Positions 37,232 to 47,306 of a stretch of DNA of 64,000 nucleotides are shown one piece after another. This stretch comes from Candidatus Binatia bacterium (lineage in GTDB: Bacteria; Desulfobacterota; Binatia; HRBIN30). The stretch is taken from positions 609,844 to 673,843 of the forward strand of contig BPIR01000002.1 in assembly GCA_026004215.1 (NCBI GenBank), written 5' to 3'. The translations under genes were made by a program, and so were the position numbers. How positions within the stretch are numbered: the first letter of the stretch is position 1; each line of letters starts with the position of its first letter. The notes under the pieces are model-generated. The model was not told the origin of the DNA and did not search any database. It saw only the letters and a program-made list of their open reading frames with translations.

Positions 37232-38682
37232 GGCGATGGTGGTCCTCCGGGCGCTGGGCGCTCGGGCTGTTGTGCTCCGCTCTGGTGGCGTGTGCGGCGC
37301 ACGCCAGCGAGTTTCACTGGGATGAGATCGAGACGGAAGCGGTGGAAACTCTACGCCAGTACCTTGCGATCGATACGACCAATCCCCCGGGCAACGAGCT
37401 GACGGCCGCACGTTTCTGGGAAGCTAAGTTCCGTTCCGCGGGCTTGCAGCCCAAGGTGTTCGAAACTGCTCCGGGGCGAGGGGGCGTGTGGGTGCGTTTG
37501 CGGGGGCGCAGCTCCGCCGGCGCACTGCTCTTGCTGCACCACTTGGATGTGGTTCCGGCGGTGGCTTCGGAGTGGACGCATCCGCCGTTCGCGGGCATCG
37601 AAAGCCAAGGCTATGTGCACGGCCGTGGTGCCGTGGATGCCAAGGGCTTAGGTGTCGTACAGGGCGTGGCCATCCTGGCCTTGCACAAGCACGGCATTGT
37701 TCCCTCGCGGGACATTTTGTTCGTCGCCACACCCGACGAAGAAGCGGGCGGCCGGCTGGGCGCGGGGTGGTTTGTCGAACACATTTTGCCCACCTTGGGG
37801 CCGGTAGATTTCGTGTGGAACGAAGGCGGGCACATTCGCCCGATGCCGTCGGGTCAGTTGGCCTTCGAGGTGGCCGTGGCCGAAAAAACGCCCCTGTGGT
37901 TGCGCTTGACAGCGCGCGGCAAAGCCGGCCACGGGTCGGTGCCGCCCGCAGAAAGCGCCGTGACCAAGCTGATCCAGGCACTCGCGCGCGTACAGGCGAT
38001 GCCCCGGTCCGTACGGATCACCGACGAAGTGCAACGGTACTTCGCTGCGCTTGCGCCGCTGCAAGTGGGCAGCCAAGCCGAGCGGTTTTCCGATCTGCGC
38101 GAGGCGTTGCAGGACGAGGGGTTCCGGCAGACCTTCTTGCTGGAACCACGGCAAGCCGCGCTCGTGCGGGATACCGTGGCCATTACGGTGGTGCAGGCCG
38201 GACAAAAAACCAACGTCATCCCCGCCGTCGCCACGGCGGAACTGGACTGCCGCTTGCTGCCGGGCACGGATCCCACACTATTCTTGCAAGGCATCGTTGC
38301 TGCCGTCGCCGATCCCACGATTCAAGTGGAGACGCTGCTGCAGTTCCCCCCTTCGGCATCGCCTGTGGACACACCGCTGTATGCGGCCGTTGCCCGCATT
38401 GCCGAGCAAGAAAACGGCCGCGTCGTGCCGAGCGTACTCACAGGCTTCACCGACAGCCACTACTTCCGCGAGCGTGGCATTCCGAGCTACGGTTTCGCCC
38501 CCTTCGTGCTCACCGAATCCGAACTGCAAGGCATGCACGGGGTGGACGAACGTCTGAGCCGCAAGAACCTGCGCGAGGGCACCCGCCGCTTGATCGAAAT
38601 CATTCTCGCTTTGGACTCAGCCGGCTCACCCGCCCACTGCGCGAGCGATGCCGGCGGGCCGTGCCGCGCGTCGCCCCCGTGA
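37228..38682 (+). CDS. Exported M20-family metallopeptidase
   Basis: 484 residues starting at GTG 37228, which overlaps the VOC stop and has AAGGAG upstream. A signal peptide (LGLLCSALVACAAHA) is followed by the M20 fold with catalytic/zinc residues in LLLHHLDVVP, GRGAVDAKG and FVATPDEEAGG. The dimerisation domain contains TARGKAGHGSVPP. A late DSHYFRERGIPSYGF and HGVDERL supply remaining ligands. Likely a periplasmic carboxypeptidase or deacylase. It converges with sdhB, the stops 5 bp apart. Confidence 0.9.
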   Translation: MRRWWSSGRWALGLLCSALVACAAHASEFHWDEIETEAVETLRQYLAIDTTNPPGNELTAARFWEAKFRSAGLQPKVFETAPGRGGVWVRLRGRSSAGALLLLHHLDVVPAVASEWTHPPFAGIESQGYVHGRGAVDAKGLGVVQGVAILALHKHGIVPSRDILFVATPDEEAGGRLGAGWFVEHILPTLGPVDFVWNEGGHIRPMPSGQLAFEVAVAEKTPLWLRLTARGKAGHGSVPPAESAVTKLIQALARVQAMPRSVRITDEVQRYFAALAPLQVGSQAERFSDLREALQDEGFRQTFLLEPRQAALVRDTVAITVVQAGQKTNVIPAVATAELDCRLLPGTDPTLFLQGIVAAVADPTIQVETLLQFPPSASPVDTPLYAAVARIAEQENGRVVPSVLTGFTDSHYFRERGIPSYGFAPFVLTESELQGMHGVDERLSRKNLREGTRRLIEIILALDSAGSPAHCASDAGGPCRASPP

Positions 38683-38687
38683 GCTGC

Positions 38688-39434
38688 CTACGGTTCGAAC
38701 AACAGGGCGCGCAGGTAGTCCCGATTCAAACGTGCGATAAAGCGCACGCTAATTTGCTTGGGGCAGGCGGCTTCGCACTCGAACGTGTTCGAGCAAGCGC
38801 CGAACCCTTCCTTGTCCATTTGCGCCACCATGTTGCGCACGCGGCGGTAACGCTCCGGCTGTCCTTGGGGCAGCAGCCCCAAGTGAGACACCTTCGCAGC
38901 CACGAACAGCATGGCGGATGCGTTTTTACAGGCCGCGACGCACGCCCCGCAGCCGATGCAAGCAGCCGCATCCATGGCGAGCTCCTGGTTTTGTTTTGGA
39001 ACCGGAATGGTGTTGGCGTCGGGCGCGCCGCCCGTGTTGACGGAAATAAAGCCCCCCGCTTGCATGATCCGATCGAAGGCGCTGCGATCCACGATCAAAT
39101 CGCGCAGCACGGGGAACGGCTTGGCGCGGAAGGGCTCGACCGTGATCGTGTCACCGTCGCGGAAGTGGCGCATGTAAAGCTGGCAACTCGCTTTGCCTCG
39201 GCCCGGGCCGTGGGGAATGCCGTTGATCACCAAGGAGCAAGAGCCACAAATGCCCTCGCGGCAGTCGCTTTCGAACGCCACCGGCTCTTCTCCTCGCTCC
39301 ACGAGTTCTCGGTTCAAGGCATCGAGCATTTCCAGGAAGGACATATCCGGGACGACATTGTCCTTCACATAGGTCACGAAGCTGCCCGGCGAGGTCGCGT
39401 CCTTTTGCCGCCAAATGCGCAAAGTGAGCCGCAT
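38688..39434 (-). CDS. sdhB: Succinate dehydrogenase/fumarate reductase iron-sulfur subunit
   Basis: 248 residues. It passes electrons from the flavoprotein to quinone. [2Fe-2S] cluster in [20 protein letters not shown], [4Fe-4S] in [15 protein letters not shown], and the third cluster ligands in [15 protein letters not shown]. The ATG overlaps the sdhA TAA by one base (TAATG), so translation is coupled. It forms sdhCAB with the two upstream genes. Confidence 0.95.
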   Translation of the reverse strand: MRLTLRIWRQKDATSPGSFVTYVKDNVVPDMSFLEMLDALNRELVERGEEPVAFESDCREGICGSCSLVINGIPHGPGRGKASCQLYMRHFRDGDTITVEPFRAKPFPVLRDLIVDRSAFDRIMQAGGFISVNTGGAPDANTIPVPKQNQELAMDAAACIGCGACVAACKNASAMLFVAAKVSHLGLLPQGQPERYRRVRNMVAQMDKEGFGACSNTFECEAACPKQISVRFIARLNRDYLRALLFEP

Positions 39435-41347
39435 TACTTGTAACTCCTCGTGGTGAGCTTGACGAACTCGAATCGCAGCGGTTCGATGTGGCGCACTGGC
39501 GGCTCACCGGGGCCGCGATATTCCCAAGCCGCGACGTGGCAAAAGTTCTCGTCGTCCCGCTGGGCCTCGCCGTCTTCGGTTTGGAACTCTTCCCGAAAAT
39601 GACCGCCGCACGACTCCCGCCGCTCCAGGGCATCGAGGCACATGAGTTCCGCAAATTCGAGAAAGTCTGCCACCCGGCCGGCACGCTCCAGGGCCTGGTT
39701 GATTTCCTCCGGCCCGCCGGTAACTCGGGCCTCCTTCCAGAAGCGTTCGCGAATCTTGGGGATTTCTTGGAGAGCGTGGCGCAAACTCGCTTCGCTGCGG
39801 GACATGCCACAGTGATCCCACAAAAGCTTTCCAAGTTCGCGGTGGAACACGTCCACCGGGTGTTTGCCGTTGATGCCGAAGAGGCGCTCGATGCTGGCGC
39901 GCACAGCGGCTTCGGCATCGCGAAACTCCGGCCGATCCACATCGGGCCGCGGCTGCTTGGAGCGCGCCAAGTAGTCGCCAATGGTGTACGGCAAAATGAA
40001 ATAACCGTCGGCCAGCCCTTGCATGAGAGCGCTCGCCCCCAGACGATTGGCGCCGTGATCGGAAAAGTTCGCCTCGCCAATGACGAACAATCCCGGCAGG
40101 TTGCTCATCAAATTGTAATCCACCCACAGTCCGCCCATGGTGTAGTGCACGGCCGGGTAAATGCGCATGGGCACTTTGTACGGATCCTCATCGGTGATTT
40201 CGCGATACATGTCGAAGAGGTTGCCGTATCGCTCGCGCACGACTTCGATCCCCAGGCGCCGGATGGCATCGCTGAAGTCGAGATACACGCCCAAGCCGCC
40301 CGGACCCACGCCGCGCCCCTCGTCGCACACTCGCTTGGCAGCCCGCGAGGCAATGTCGCGCGGCGCTAAGTTGCCGTAACTCGGGTACATGCGTTCGAGG
40401 AAGTAGTCGCGCTCCTCTTCGGGGATTTGATCGGGCGGTCGCGTGTCGCCCTTTTTCTTGGGCACCCACACTCGGCCATCGTTGCGCAACGACTCCGACA
40501 TGAGGGTGAGCTTGCTTTGGTGGTCGCCGCTCACCGGGATGCATGTGGGATGAATTTGCGTGAAGCACGGATTGGCGAAAAACGCCCCGCGCTTGTATGC
40601 GCGGTACGTGGCGGTGACGTTCGAATTCACCGCATTGGTGGACAAGTAAAACACGTTGCCGTAGCCGCCGGTCGCCAGCACCACCGCATCGGCTGCGTGG
40701 CGTTGGATTTCGCCGGTCCGCAGATTGCGCGTGATAATCCCTTTCGCGTGCCCCTCCACCACGACCAGATCGAGCATTTCGGTGCGGGGATACATTTTGA
40801 CCTGCCCTAGACCGATTTGCCGGCACAGCGCCGAGTACGCACCGAGGAGGAGCTGCTGCCCGGTTTGCCCGCGCGCGTAAAACGTGCGGGAAACCTGCGC
40901 CCCGCCAAACGAGCGGTTGGCGAGCAACCCACCGTACTCGCGCGCAAAAGGCACACCTTGCGCCACACACTGATCGATGATGTTCACCGAGACCTGCGCC
41001 AGCCGATACACGTTGGCTTCGCGCGAGCGAAAATCCCCGCCTTTGATGGTGTCGTAAAACAACCGCCAAACACTATCGCCATCGTTTTGGTAGTTCTTGG
41101 CCGCATTGATCCCGCCTTGCGCGGCAATGCTGTGCGCCCGCCGAGGGCTATCGTGAAAGCAAAACGCCGATACCTGATAGCCCAACTCCGCCAGGCTGGC
41201 GGCCGCGGAGGCGCCGGCCAACCCCGTGCCGACCACAATGATGTGAAACTTGCGCTTGTTCGCCGGGTTCACCAGCGCCAGTTCGTTGCGATGGCGATCC
41301 CACTTTTGTTCCAATGGCCCCGCAGGCACGTGTCCGTCCAAGATCAT
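39434..41347 (-). CDS. sdhA: Succinate dehydrogenase/fumarate reductase flavoprotein subunit
   Basis: 637 residues; ATG 41347 lies one base after the sdhC stop. FAD-binding N-terminus [20 protein letters not shown], flavin-attachment region [20 protein letters not shown], active-site regions [16 protein letters not shown] and [13 protein letters not shown], and [20 protein letters not shown]. It oxidises succinate to fumarate, or the reverse. The length and the three-gene order resemble the cytochrome-b558 class with one membrane subunit. Confidence 0.95.
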   Translation of the reverse strand: MILDGHVPAGPLEQKWDRHRNELALVNPANKRKFHIIVVGTGLAGASAAASLAELGYQVSAFCFHDSPRRAHSIAAQGGINAAKNYQNDGDSVWRLFYDTIKGGDFRSREANVYRLAQVSVNIIDQCVAQGVPFAREYGGLLANRSFGGAQVSRTFYARGQTGQQLLLGAYSALCRQIGLGQVKMYPRTEMLDLVVVEGHAKGIITRNLRTGEIQRHAADAVVLATGGYGNVFYLSTNAVNSNVTATYRAYKRGAFFANPCFTQIHPTCIPVSGDHQSKLTLMSESLRNDGRVWVPKKKGDTRPPDQIPEEERDYFLERMYPSYGNLAPRDIASRAAKRVCDEGRGVGPGGLGVYLDFSDAIRRLGIEVVRERYGNLFDMYREITDEDPYKVPMRIYPAVHYTMGGLWVDYNLMSNLPGLFVIGEANFSDHGANRLGASALMQGLADGYFILPYTIGDYLARSKQPRPDVDRPEFRDAEAAVRASIERLFGINGKHPVDVFHRELGKLLWDHCGMSRSEASLRHALQEIPKIRERFWKEARVTGGPEEINQALERAGRVADFLEFAELMCLDALERRESCGGHFREEFQTEDGEAQRDDENFCHVAAWEYRGPGEPPVRHIEPLRFEFVKLTTRSYK

Positions 41348-41348
41348 C

Positions 41349-42044
41349 TCACTTCCCTGCCACTGGATACGGAACCAAACCCGCCAACACCGCCAGCGGG
41401 ATGGAACAATTACCCAAAAAGACAATGAGGGCGACGACCGGACCGAGCGCGCGGATGATGCCGTTGTACCGCGGATGATTGAGCCCGAAGGTTTGCAAAA
41501 AACTCGACACGCCATGCTGCAAATGCAGCATGAGCGGCACCATGGCGAGCAGGTAAAAGAAGGACACCAGCGGCTGGCGAAAACCCAGAACCACCATGGC
41601 GTACACGTCGTGCCGTCCCTTGGCGTCGTGCAATTGAAAGTGCTCGGGATGCGTCAGCCCAAAGGTGAAGTGCGCCAAGTGATACAGTACGAACCCAGCC
41701 AAAACGAGCCCGCCCATGAACATCGTGCGTGCTGCGTACGTGGTCACTTGCGGAGACCAAAGCTCGTAACCCTGCGGCCGTGCTTGCCGATTGAGTTGCG
41801 TGATGCGCACCGCGGAGACAATGTGCAGCACGAACGCTGCGAGAAGCACTAGGCGCGCCGTCCACAGCAGCGCCGGCATGTGGCGCAGCGATTCGGCGTA
41901 GGCATTGATGGCCTCGGGCCCCAGGTAGATTTGCAAGTTGCCGAGCATGTGCACCACCACGAAGCCCGCGAGCACGAGCCCCGTCAGGCCCATGAGCCAC
42001 TTCATGCCCACCGTGGAGCGGAAAAACGCGCCAAGCCAGTTCAT
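41349..42044 (-). CDS. sdhC: Succinate dehydrogenase cytochrome b subunit
   Basis: 231 residues with five membrane helices. Histidines for two b hemes lie in [40 protein letters not shown] and [13 protein letters not shown]. This is the diheme single-anchor type. I chose ATG 42044 ([13 protein letters not shown]); a TTG at 42095 adds 17 residues without support. It is first in sdhCAB. Confidence 0.9.
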   Translation of the reverse strand: MNWLGAFFRSTVGMKWLMGLTGLVLAGFVVVHMLGNLQIYLGPEAINAYAESLRHMPALLWTARLVLLAAFVLHIVSAVRITQLNRQARPQGYELWSPQVTTYAARTMFMGGLVLAGFVLYHLAHFTFGLTHPEHFQLHDAKGRHDVYAMVVLGFRQPLVSFFYLLAMVPLMLHLQHGVSSFLQTFGLNHPRYNGIIRALGPVVALIVFLGNCSIPLAVLAGLVPYPVAGK

Positions 42045-42378
42045 CGTGCGGTTTGCTCGGAACACGGTACCTACCAAACGCGAACGATCGTTCAACAGAA
42101 CGGCCCCGCTATTCTTTTTATGGTTCGTATTAGTGGGGCGGGACCGTTATCGGCCTTCGCCGACGCCTGCGGGCGAAGCGAGGGCGCAAGGCCAACGAAG
42201 CGGATTCGCTTCCCGCGCTTGCGCACGGTGTGGGAGGAATCGGTGGATCGAGTCGGCCGTTCTCGACACGGGCGCGATTTCCGCACGCCGGCCCACATTG
42301 GGATGGATCGGGCGTTCCCGGAGGGAGGATTTTCCCGTGGGTTCCCCGCGCCCGTGTGGGGAATGCCGCCGCCCGAGG
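42045..42378. other. Intergenic region between the vWA-tubulin cluster and sdhC
   Basis: About 335 bp downstream of the BrxL-like gene and upstream of sdhC. It must contain the sdh promoter. A nested hairpin at 42184-42224 is the only structure I see. Confidence 0.5.
42184..42224. other. Nested hairpin, possible terminator or regulatory structure
   Basis: Outer arms GCGCAAG (42184-42190) and CTTGCGC (42218-42224) enclose inner arms GAAGCG and CGCTTC with loop GATT. There is no T-run on either strand, so intrinsic termination is not supported. It lies 155 bp past the end of the five-gene cluster. Confidence 0.35.
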
Positions 42379-43833
42379 TCAGGAGCTTTGCGGGTCGTGG
42401 GTGTCCCCCGGCAAGTGTTCGCTCCGCGCGATCTCCGGTGGCAGCAACGGAATTGGTTCCTCTCTCTCCACGGCCGCCCCTTCTGTTCGAGTGGATGACG
42501 CTTGCGCCGAGTCGGCACCTGGCGGCGTCTCGGTGGCCGGCTGGGTTTGGGGGATCTCGGTCAACTTTGCCACGGCGCGGCGCACGTCCACAGCAAACGC
42601 GGCAAGCTTTTGCACAGCGTCCGCGGGCCAGCACTCCCCAGGATACAAGAGCTTGAGCAGCCCGGAGGTGAGGCGCCGCACCGCGCGCAGGTCGGGGTAT
42701 GCCAGGTCGCGCGGGAGCCACTCTTCCAATTCGAACTGCAAACTCCGTGGCCGTAACCGTGCGAACATTTCCGCGAGGTAATCGGCCGGAAGGCCCGGGC
42801 CGGAATACGGAGGCAAAGCGCCGTTGCAGACGTCGCCGGCGTTCAGGTAGGCCGCAATGTGGTCGCTAAAGCGCGCAAGCCAAGGCGGCAGTGGCGCTTG
42901 CGCCGCGCCGCCGTTTCGGCGGGCCGCCCGCACGAAAAACACGACCGAGGAAACCACGCGCCGGCCTCCGTCGCGGTTTTCCAGCGTACCGAACAGTTGC
43001 GCCACAGCGCGGGCTCCCTGATTCGGGTCCTGCCACGGGAGCTGCTGCAAGTGATCGAGGACCACCACTTCGTAGGCAGAGCCCAAATCCGGAGTGCGCA
43101 AGATGGCGTTGGCAACGAGGGAAGATCGCAAAGCGGCGGGATGAGAAATGGCGAGGGCAGCAGGAGAAAAAGATTCCAGGCCTTCCAGCCCCGCAGTGCC
43201 GGGCAATGGCGCGTCCACCAGGTGTAGCCCGCGCTCTACGAGGGGCGCCAAGCGGGCGAGGCAAGCGAGCTTTCCCTCGGAGGAGAGACCGGCGGGATCG
43301 GTCCCCATCCCTTGCAAGAGAATGTCCATCCACTGCTCCTCGGTGAAATGCTCTCGCGCCCGGACAAATTGGTCGAAGCGAGCTTGTGGAACACGGACGG
43401 GCACGAATTCGCTCACGACGATCCGGCCTCGTTCCCCGCGCTCCAAGCGAATGGAGCCCCACATGCCGTAGAACAATTGCGGGAAACGTTCGCCGATTTC
43501 GAACGGCACCGAAAACTTTTGGTCGGGCCAGGCGGAAAGCTCCCCCGCGAGGTGCCCTTTTTCCCAATCGGTTCGAATCGTGAGCCGTGCAAAGGCAACC
43601 GCCTTTCCTTGGCGGGCCAGGTGCTCCTGGAGGTTTTCCGGAGCCGTGGCCGGCAAACAGTGCCGCCCGAGGAAACCTCTCAGTCGTTGCAAGGCCGTGC
43701 TTTCGCCATGGGGTGCAAACTTCACGAGCAGGTGTTCTGCGGCATACCGGGGAAGCGCGCGCAGCTCAGGTTCGCGCGCCCATGCTTTGGAAACCACATT
43801 GCCGGGGAACAAAGCGAAGAGCTGGTCAATCAC
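42379..43833 (-). CDS. BrxL-like protein with degenerate ATPase site and no Lon domain
   Basis: 484 residues from GTG 43833, overlapping the upstream gene by 8 bp. Compared from memory with BREX BrxL: residues 4-180 match the N-terminal domain (LFALFPGNVVSK; REHFTEEQWMDILLQGMGTD), and 380-425 match the ATPase-core end (DLRAVRRLTSGLLKLLYPG, then FAVDVRRAV). Where BrxL has GPRGTGKS there is DAPLPGTAGLEG, and where it has a DE Walker B there is VVVLDHLQQ. The Lon protease domain is replaced by an acidic/Pro tail. I infer a DNA- or partner-binding scaffold, not an active ATPase. It is last in the vWA-tubulin cluster. Confidence 0.7.
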   Translation of the reverse strand: MIDQLFALFPGNVVSKAWAREPELRALPRYAAEHLLVKFAPHGESTALQRLRGFLGRHCLPATAPENLQEHLARQGKAVAFARLTIRTDWEKGHLAGELSAWPDQKFSVPFEIGERFPQLFYGMWGSIRLERGERGRIVVSEFVPVRVPQARFDQFVRAREHFTEEQWMDILLQGMGTDPAGLSSEGKLACLARLAPLVERGLHLVDAPLPGTAGLEGLESFSPAALAISHPAALRSSLVANAILRTPDLGSAYEVVVLDHLQQLPWQDPNQGARAVAQLFGTLENRDGGRRVVSSVVFFVRAARRNGGAAQAPLPPWLARFSDHIAAYLNAGDVCNGALPPYSGPGLPADYLAEMFARLRPRSLQFELEEWLPRDLAYPDLRAVRRLTSGLLKLLYPGECWPADAVQKLAAFAVDVRRAVAKLTEIPQTQPATETPPGADSAQASSTRTEGAAVEREEPIPLLPPEIARSEHLPGDTHDPQSS

Positions 43834-45952
43834 GGAAGGCGTCTTCCAGTAACGGGTTAGGCCGCAAATCCCCTTGTGCCGTGTGCATTTCTACCCCGGT
43901 TGGAGATTCAGGCCGTGTAGTTTCTCGAGTGCTGGCCTCGGTATCAATGGCGTACGGCGCGTCGGCGAGGAGCTGGTCGGGTTCGACCGGATACAGAAAG
44001 CGAAACACCACCGCCTCGTTGTCCGAAACCCATTCCGGATGAATCGCCGTGGGCTCGATCAGAAATGGCTTGCGGACCTGCCCCAGAACCCAGTTGAAGC
44101 GCTGGTGGTGCGGGTCGTGGGCGACCATCACCCGCGGCGCTGCCATTCTCAAGGCGGCGTTCCACGCATGTTCGTCCACGAGCTCCTCCAGGGGAACCCG
44201 GGGTAATTCGGTGGCAAGAATTTGCGCGTGTGTCTGAACTTGCCGTTCGACTTCAGGCAAGGCTCCCTCGTGTAACTGCTGCAGTACGTCGGATGCAACC
44301 AGCATCGCGGCATGGCGCCGCAACGCGCTGTCCAACGCGGTCTCGGGAACGAAAAACTGAAGCACGAGACTTTGTGGAGATAGCGCTGCGTGCTCGGGAA
44401 AGAGGCTCTTTGCTCGCTTTTCAATTTGCTCGCAACTCGCAATCGCTTGTGCCAAGGCGTCGCGATAGCGCCGGACGATGGAAAAGGTCCCCCAGCGCTG
44501 CAACCAGTGGGCGCGGCGTTGCGCGAGCTGGCGTTTCCACTGGTAGGCGTCTTTCGTGTAGCTCCAAGCCCGGTCGCACAACTGCTTGCGCCGGTCCCGT
44601 TTTTCTTCCTCCTCGCCTCCTCCCCTCGATCCGGGCAAGAACAAGAATTGGATCGCTCTTTTCGCCCACCGCGAGGCGCGCCGCCACCAAGGAAGGCTTT
44701 GCGCGTGCTCTTGCGCGGGGGCTTCGATCTCGTGGTGCCACCGATTGAGATTGTCTTGAAATTTCTGCCGCAGCTCTTCGAGCCGCGCTGAGGCCTCTTG
44801 CGCTTCCCGGTCGCGTTGGAGGAAGGCTTCGATGTCGCGAGAGTCCAGCGCCGCGTTCAATGCCTCGACTTCTTCGTCTACCACCGCGGATTGGAACAAC
44901 GAGGGGACCACGTCGAACAGTTGCTCGAACTCCCTTCTGAGTTCCAAGAGTTTGGCTTGTTGCAGGTGGAGTTCGCGTTCCAGTCGCTCGCGCAAGGTGC
45001 GCACCGCGGGTAAGCCACGGCGCAGGGCAGTTTGCAGGGCGTCGCTCGCAACTTGTTTCTCGTTTTGACGGATCTGAGTTTCGAGCTGCTGGACGTACGT
45101 GAGCTCTGTTTGCTTGTGATACTCGGCCCAGTCGTGCTCGACGGTAAACTTCCAGTCCGGGTGCTTGAAGCAATCCACACGTTCTCGTGGCGGTGGAAAG
45201 CTCTCGACGCTGGAGTACACCTCGCCCACGGCGGAGCAAACGGGCAATTCGATCGAATCTTCGTCTCCGATCACGGTGCGCTGGAACTCCTGCCACAAGC
45301 GGGCGGCCAGGTACTTCGGAGGCGGGGGTGCGGCCTCCATGCGGCACACCCCGACCGCAGTCCAGTCTCGCCCCTGCGGGGGCGCGGGATGGAACGGGAA
45401 GTCCTGGGTGAGCACTGCCTCGACAAAGTGCTGCACGAGCGGGGCTAGGTCTTCGGGCTCCGTCAGGTACAAGTCCGCCCGGCTGCGGATCGAAAGCGGC
45501 CACACCCGCAGGGGAAAAGGGAAGTCCGCATCCGGCTCGAGTCGCCGCCGATTGGTCTCGGCCACCTCGAGCTCCTCCGGCCGCAGCGAGAACAAATCCG
45601 GCAGGAGCAACAAGAGATGAATTTTGAGTTCGCGTCCCGCAGACCCCGAAGCCGTCCCGAGCTGTTCCAACTCGTCCAAAACGGCGGTGAGCTCCAGGGA
45701 ATGGCTTTCCGCGAGCCAGACAATACTGACGATGTCGAGCAGTTCCGTACCCCGACGCAACTCGTCCAAGAGATGCTGTCCGGAAAGCAACTTGCGAATG
45801 GTCGCAAACCAACCGCCCGGGAGCCTTTGGTCCGCTCGCCCCAGCACCAGCGCGTGGCGGTCCAATCGCTCGCGCCACACCGGTTCGAGGCTCGTGACCA
45901 AATGCTCCGCCACCGCTCCCGTGGCGGATACCACCGTGGGTCGAAGCAGCAT
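43826..45952 (-). CDS. Large coiled-coil protein of the vWA-tubulin cluster
   Basis: 708 residues from ATG 45952, 13 bp after the preceding stop; an in-frame TTG at 45985 is the alternative. The N-terminal 300 residues are globular (ELDIVSIV-like hydrophobic helices; LKIHLLLLLPDLFSLRPEEL). Residues about 320-450 are a long charged coiled coil (YVQQLETQIRQNEKQVASD, RREFEQLFDVV). A basic/hydrophobic patch follows (WWRRASRWAKRAIQFLFLPG), then a C-terminal globular region (PRVMVAHDPHHQRFNWVLGQ). No known family is recognised. Tight linkage suggests it is an adaptor or structural partner of the tubulin-like GTPase. Confidence 0.75.
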   Translation of the reverse strand: MLLRPTVVSATGAVAEHLVTSLEPVWRERLDRHALVLGRADQRLPGGWFATIRKLLSGQHLLDELRRGTELLDIVSIVWLAESHSLELTAVLDELEQLGTASGSAGRELKIHLLLLLPDLFSLRPEELEVAETNRRRLEPDADFPFPLRVWPLSIRSRADLYLTEPEDLAPLVQHFVEAVLTQDFPFHPAPPQGRDWTAVGVCRMEAAPPPPKYLAARLWQEFQRTVIGDEDSIELPVCSAVGEVYSSVESFPPPRERVDCFKHPDWKFTVEHDWAEYHKQTELTYVQQLETQIRQNEKQVASDALQTALRRGLPAVRTLRERLERELHLQQAKLLELRREFEQLFDVVPSLFQSAVVDEEVEALNAALDSRDIEAFLQRDREAQEASARLEELRQKFQDNLNRWHHEIEAPAQEHAQSLPWWRRASRWAKRAIQFLFLPGSRGGGEEEEKRDRRKQLCDRAWSYTKDAYQWKRQLAQRRAHWLQRWGTFSIVRRYRDALAQAIASCEQIEKRAKSLFPEHAALSPQSLVLQFFVPETALDSALRRHAAMLVASDVLQQLHEGALPEVERQVQTHAQILATELPRVPLEELVDEHAWNAALRMAAPRVMVAHDPHHQRFNWVLGQVRKPFLIEPTAIHPEWVSDNEAVVFRFLYPVEPDQLLADAPYAIDTEASTRETTRPESPTGVEMHTAQGDLRPNPLLEDAFRD

Positions 45953-45965
45953 GAGCGAATGCCAC

Positions 45966-47306
45966 TCAATTCTCGGGAGGCACAAAAACGTCGGTTCCGA
46001 GGTCCGGAGGTAATGTGGCGATTTGAGATTGCAGAGTTTCCAGCACGCGGATTTCCTGTTCGACGACCGGAATTTCTTTCTTCAGCCAGTCGCTCGCCGA
46101 GTCGGCATCAAGGCTTTGTTTCAGTTCCTCGAGTCGCGTGGCGCGTTTCGCTAGGGCAGCCTCTACACGCTTCTTATAATCAGCACGCTTCTCCCGCCAG
46201 CTCTTTTCCTGTTCTTCCACGCGGAAGCGGAGCTCGCGGAATAGGAAGAAATCGTTTTTGAGACAGTTGTATGCTTCCGCCAAAGTGCGACCGAGGTTGT
46301 GCCACCGCGCACCGCCGTTAATCGTTACCCCTTCGCAGCGAAATTCCTGGGTCTGCGAATCTTTTTCCACCAGGCAAAACAGTCGGGCTTTCACCCAAAC
46401 CTGTATGGCCTCCTCTTCGCTGGGGAGTGGAAATAACTCAGGAAGCTGGGCTTCCAGAACGCGATCCACGTGAAAACTGCGCTCCTCGGAAAAATCGCGG
46501 TAACGTTCCCGATACATTTCGATGTTGCGCAATATGAAAGCAGGAATCGAGGCTTCGATTTTGTAAAGGTACACATGGTTGGGCTGGCCCGTACGGACGG
46601 CGCGGAGTTTCTGCTTGTCGTGGATGTTGCCGGCCAAGATGTCGAAAAATGGCTCCGAAAGGAGAGCGGGATTGCCGTCCGAACCGTTTTCTAAACCAAT
46701 GATGTTCACCGACTCGCGCTCGGCTACGTGCGGGTTGGACACCCATGCCTCTTGGTAATCCCACGCCGGTGCGGACAACTGGTTCAACTCGCGCAAAATG
46801 TGTTGCACAGCGGAGCGCAGCTCGTGGCCCTCGGGGAGCTTGGCGACTTGGCGCAGCCAGTCGTCCAGGGAGGAATATTGCAGATTCGCCATCACTCCAT
46901 TCAGGGTTTCGGCGGGGTTGTCGAGGAGCGCGGCCAGCCCTTTTTCCCGCAGCTCCCTCAAAAGTTGCTCTGCGGGAACTTCGCGCTTGGACTGCGACTT
47001 TACGAACGAAGGTGGAAGCGTGAGGGTGAAAGGCTTTTTATCTTCGGACGTTTCGGCATCACTTCCCGCCGGTGCGCTCTCGCCAAAGGCGGCGCACCAA
47101 TCATCCAACCTACGCGATAGCGCTTCGAGCTTCTCGACTTTTTCTTTCAGTTTGTTCTGGACATCCACGAACCAGTCGTAGCGCCCTTTTAGAGCAGCGA
47201 CGTCCTCGGTCTTCGCGACTTCGTTTTGAATCATTTGCCGGTCCACGAGGGGATCCTCGGAGTCGTTGCCCCGGCGAGTCAGCCACCCCGGTTTTCGGTA
47301 TTTCAC
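45966..47306 (-). CDS. Coiled-coil protein of the vWA-tubulin cluster
   Basis: 446 residues. I start at GTG 47306 (VKYRKPGWLTRRG), which overlaps the TGA of the preceding tubulin-like gene (GTGA); a GTG at 47312 is equally in frame. It has a helical N-terminus (AALKGRYDWFVDVQNKLKEK), a central globular domain (IIGLENGSDGNPALLSEPFF, then HDKQKLRAVRTGQPNHVYLY), and a C-terminal coiled coil (FRVEEQEKSWREKRADYKKR). The central part resembles the C-terminal regions that accompany prokaryotic tubulin-like proteins, but I cannot name a family. Confidence 0.75.
   Translation of the reverse strand: MKYRKPGWLTRRGNDSEDPLVDRQMIQNEVAKTEDVAALKGRYDWFVDVQNKLKEKVEKLEALSRRLDDWCAAFGESAPAGSDAETSEDKKPFTLTLPPSFVKSQSKREVPAEQLLRELREKGLAALLDNPAETLNGVMANLQYSSLDDWLRQVAKLPEGHELRSAVQHILRELNQLSAPAWDYQEAWVSNPHVAERESVNIIGLENGSDGNPALLSEPFFDILAGNIHDKQKLRAVRTGQPNHVYLYKIEASIPAFILRNIEMYRERYRDFSEERSFHVDRVLEAQLPELFPLPSEEEAIQVWVKARLFCLVEKDSQTQEFRCEGVTINGGARWHNLGRTLAEAYNCLKNDFFLFRELRFRVEEQEKSWREKRADYKKRVEAALAKRATRLEELKQSLDADSASDWLKKEIPVVEQEIRVLETLQSQIATLPPDLGTDVFVPPEN

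Noticed and set aside
37488..39443. 651-codon plus-strand open frame
   Set aside because: It is a shadow over the M20 peptidase and antisense to sdhB, Arg/His/Pro-rich, with no recognisable domain.
42379..43833. Complete BREX phage-defence system
   Set aside because: Only a degenerate BrxL-like protein is present; none of the other BREX components are encoded in the window.
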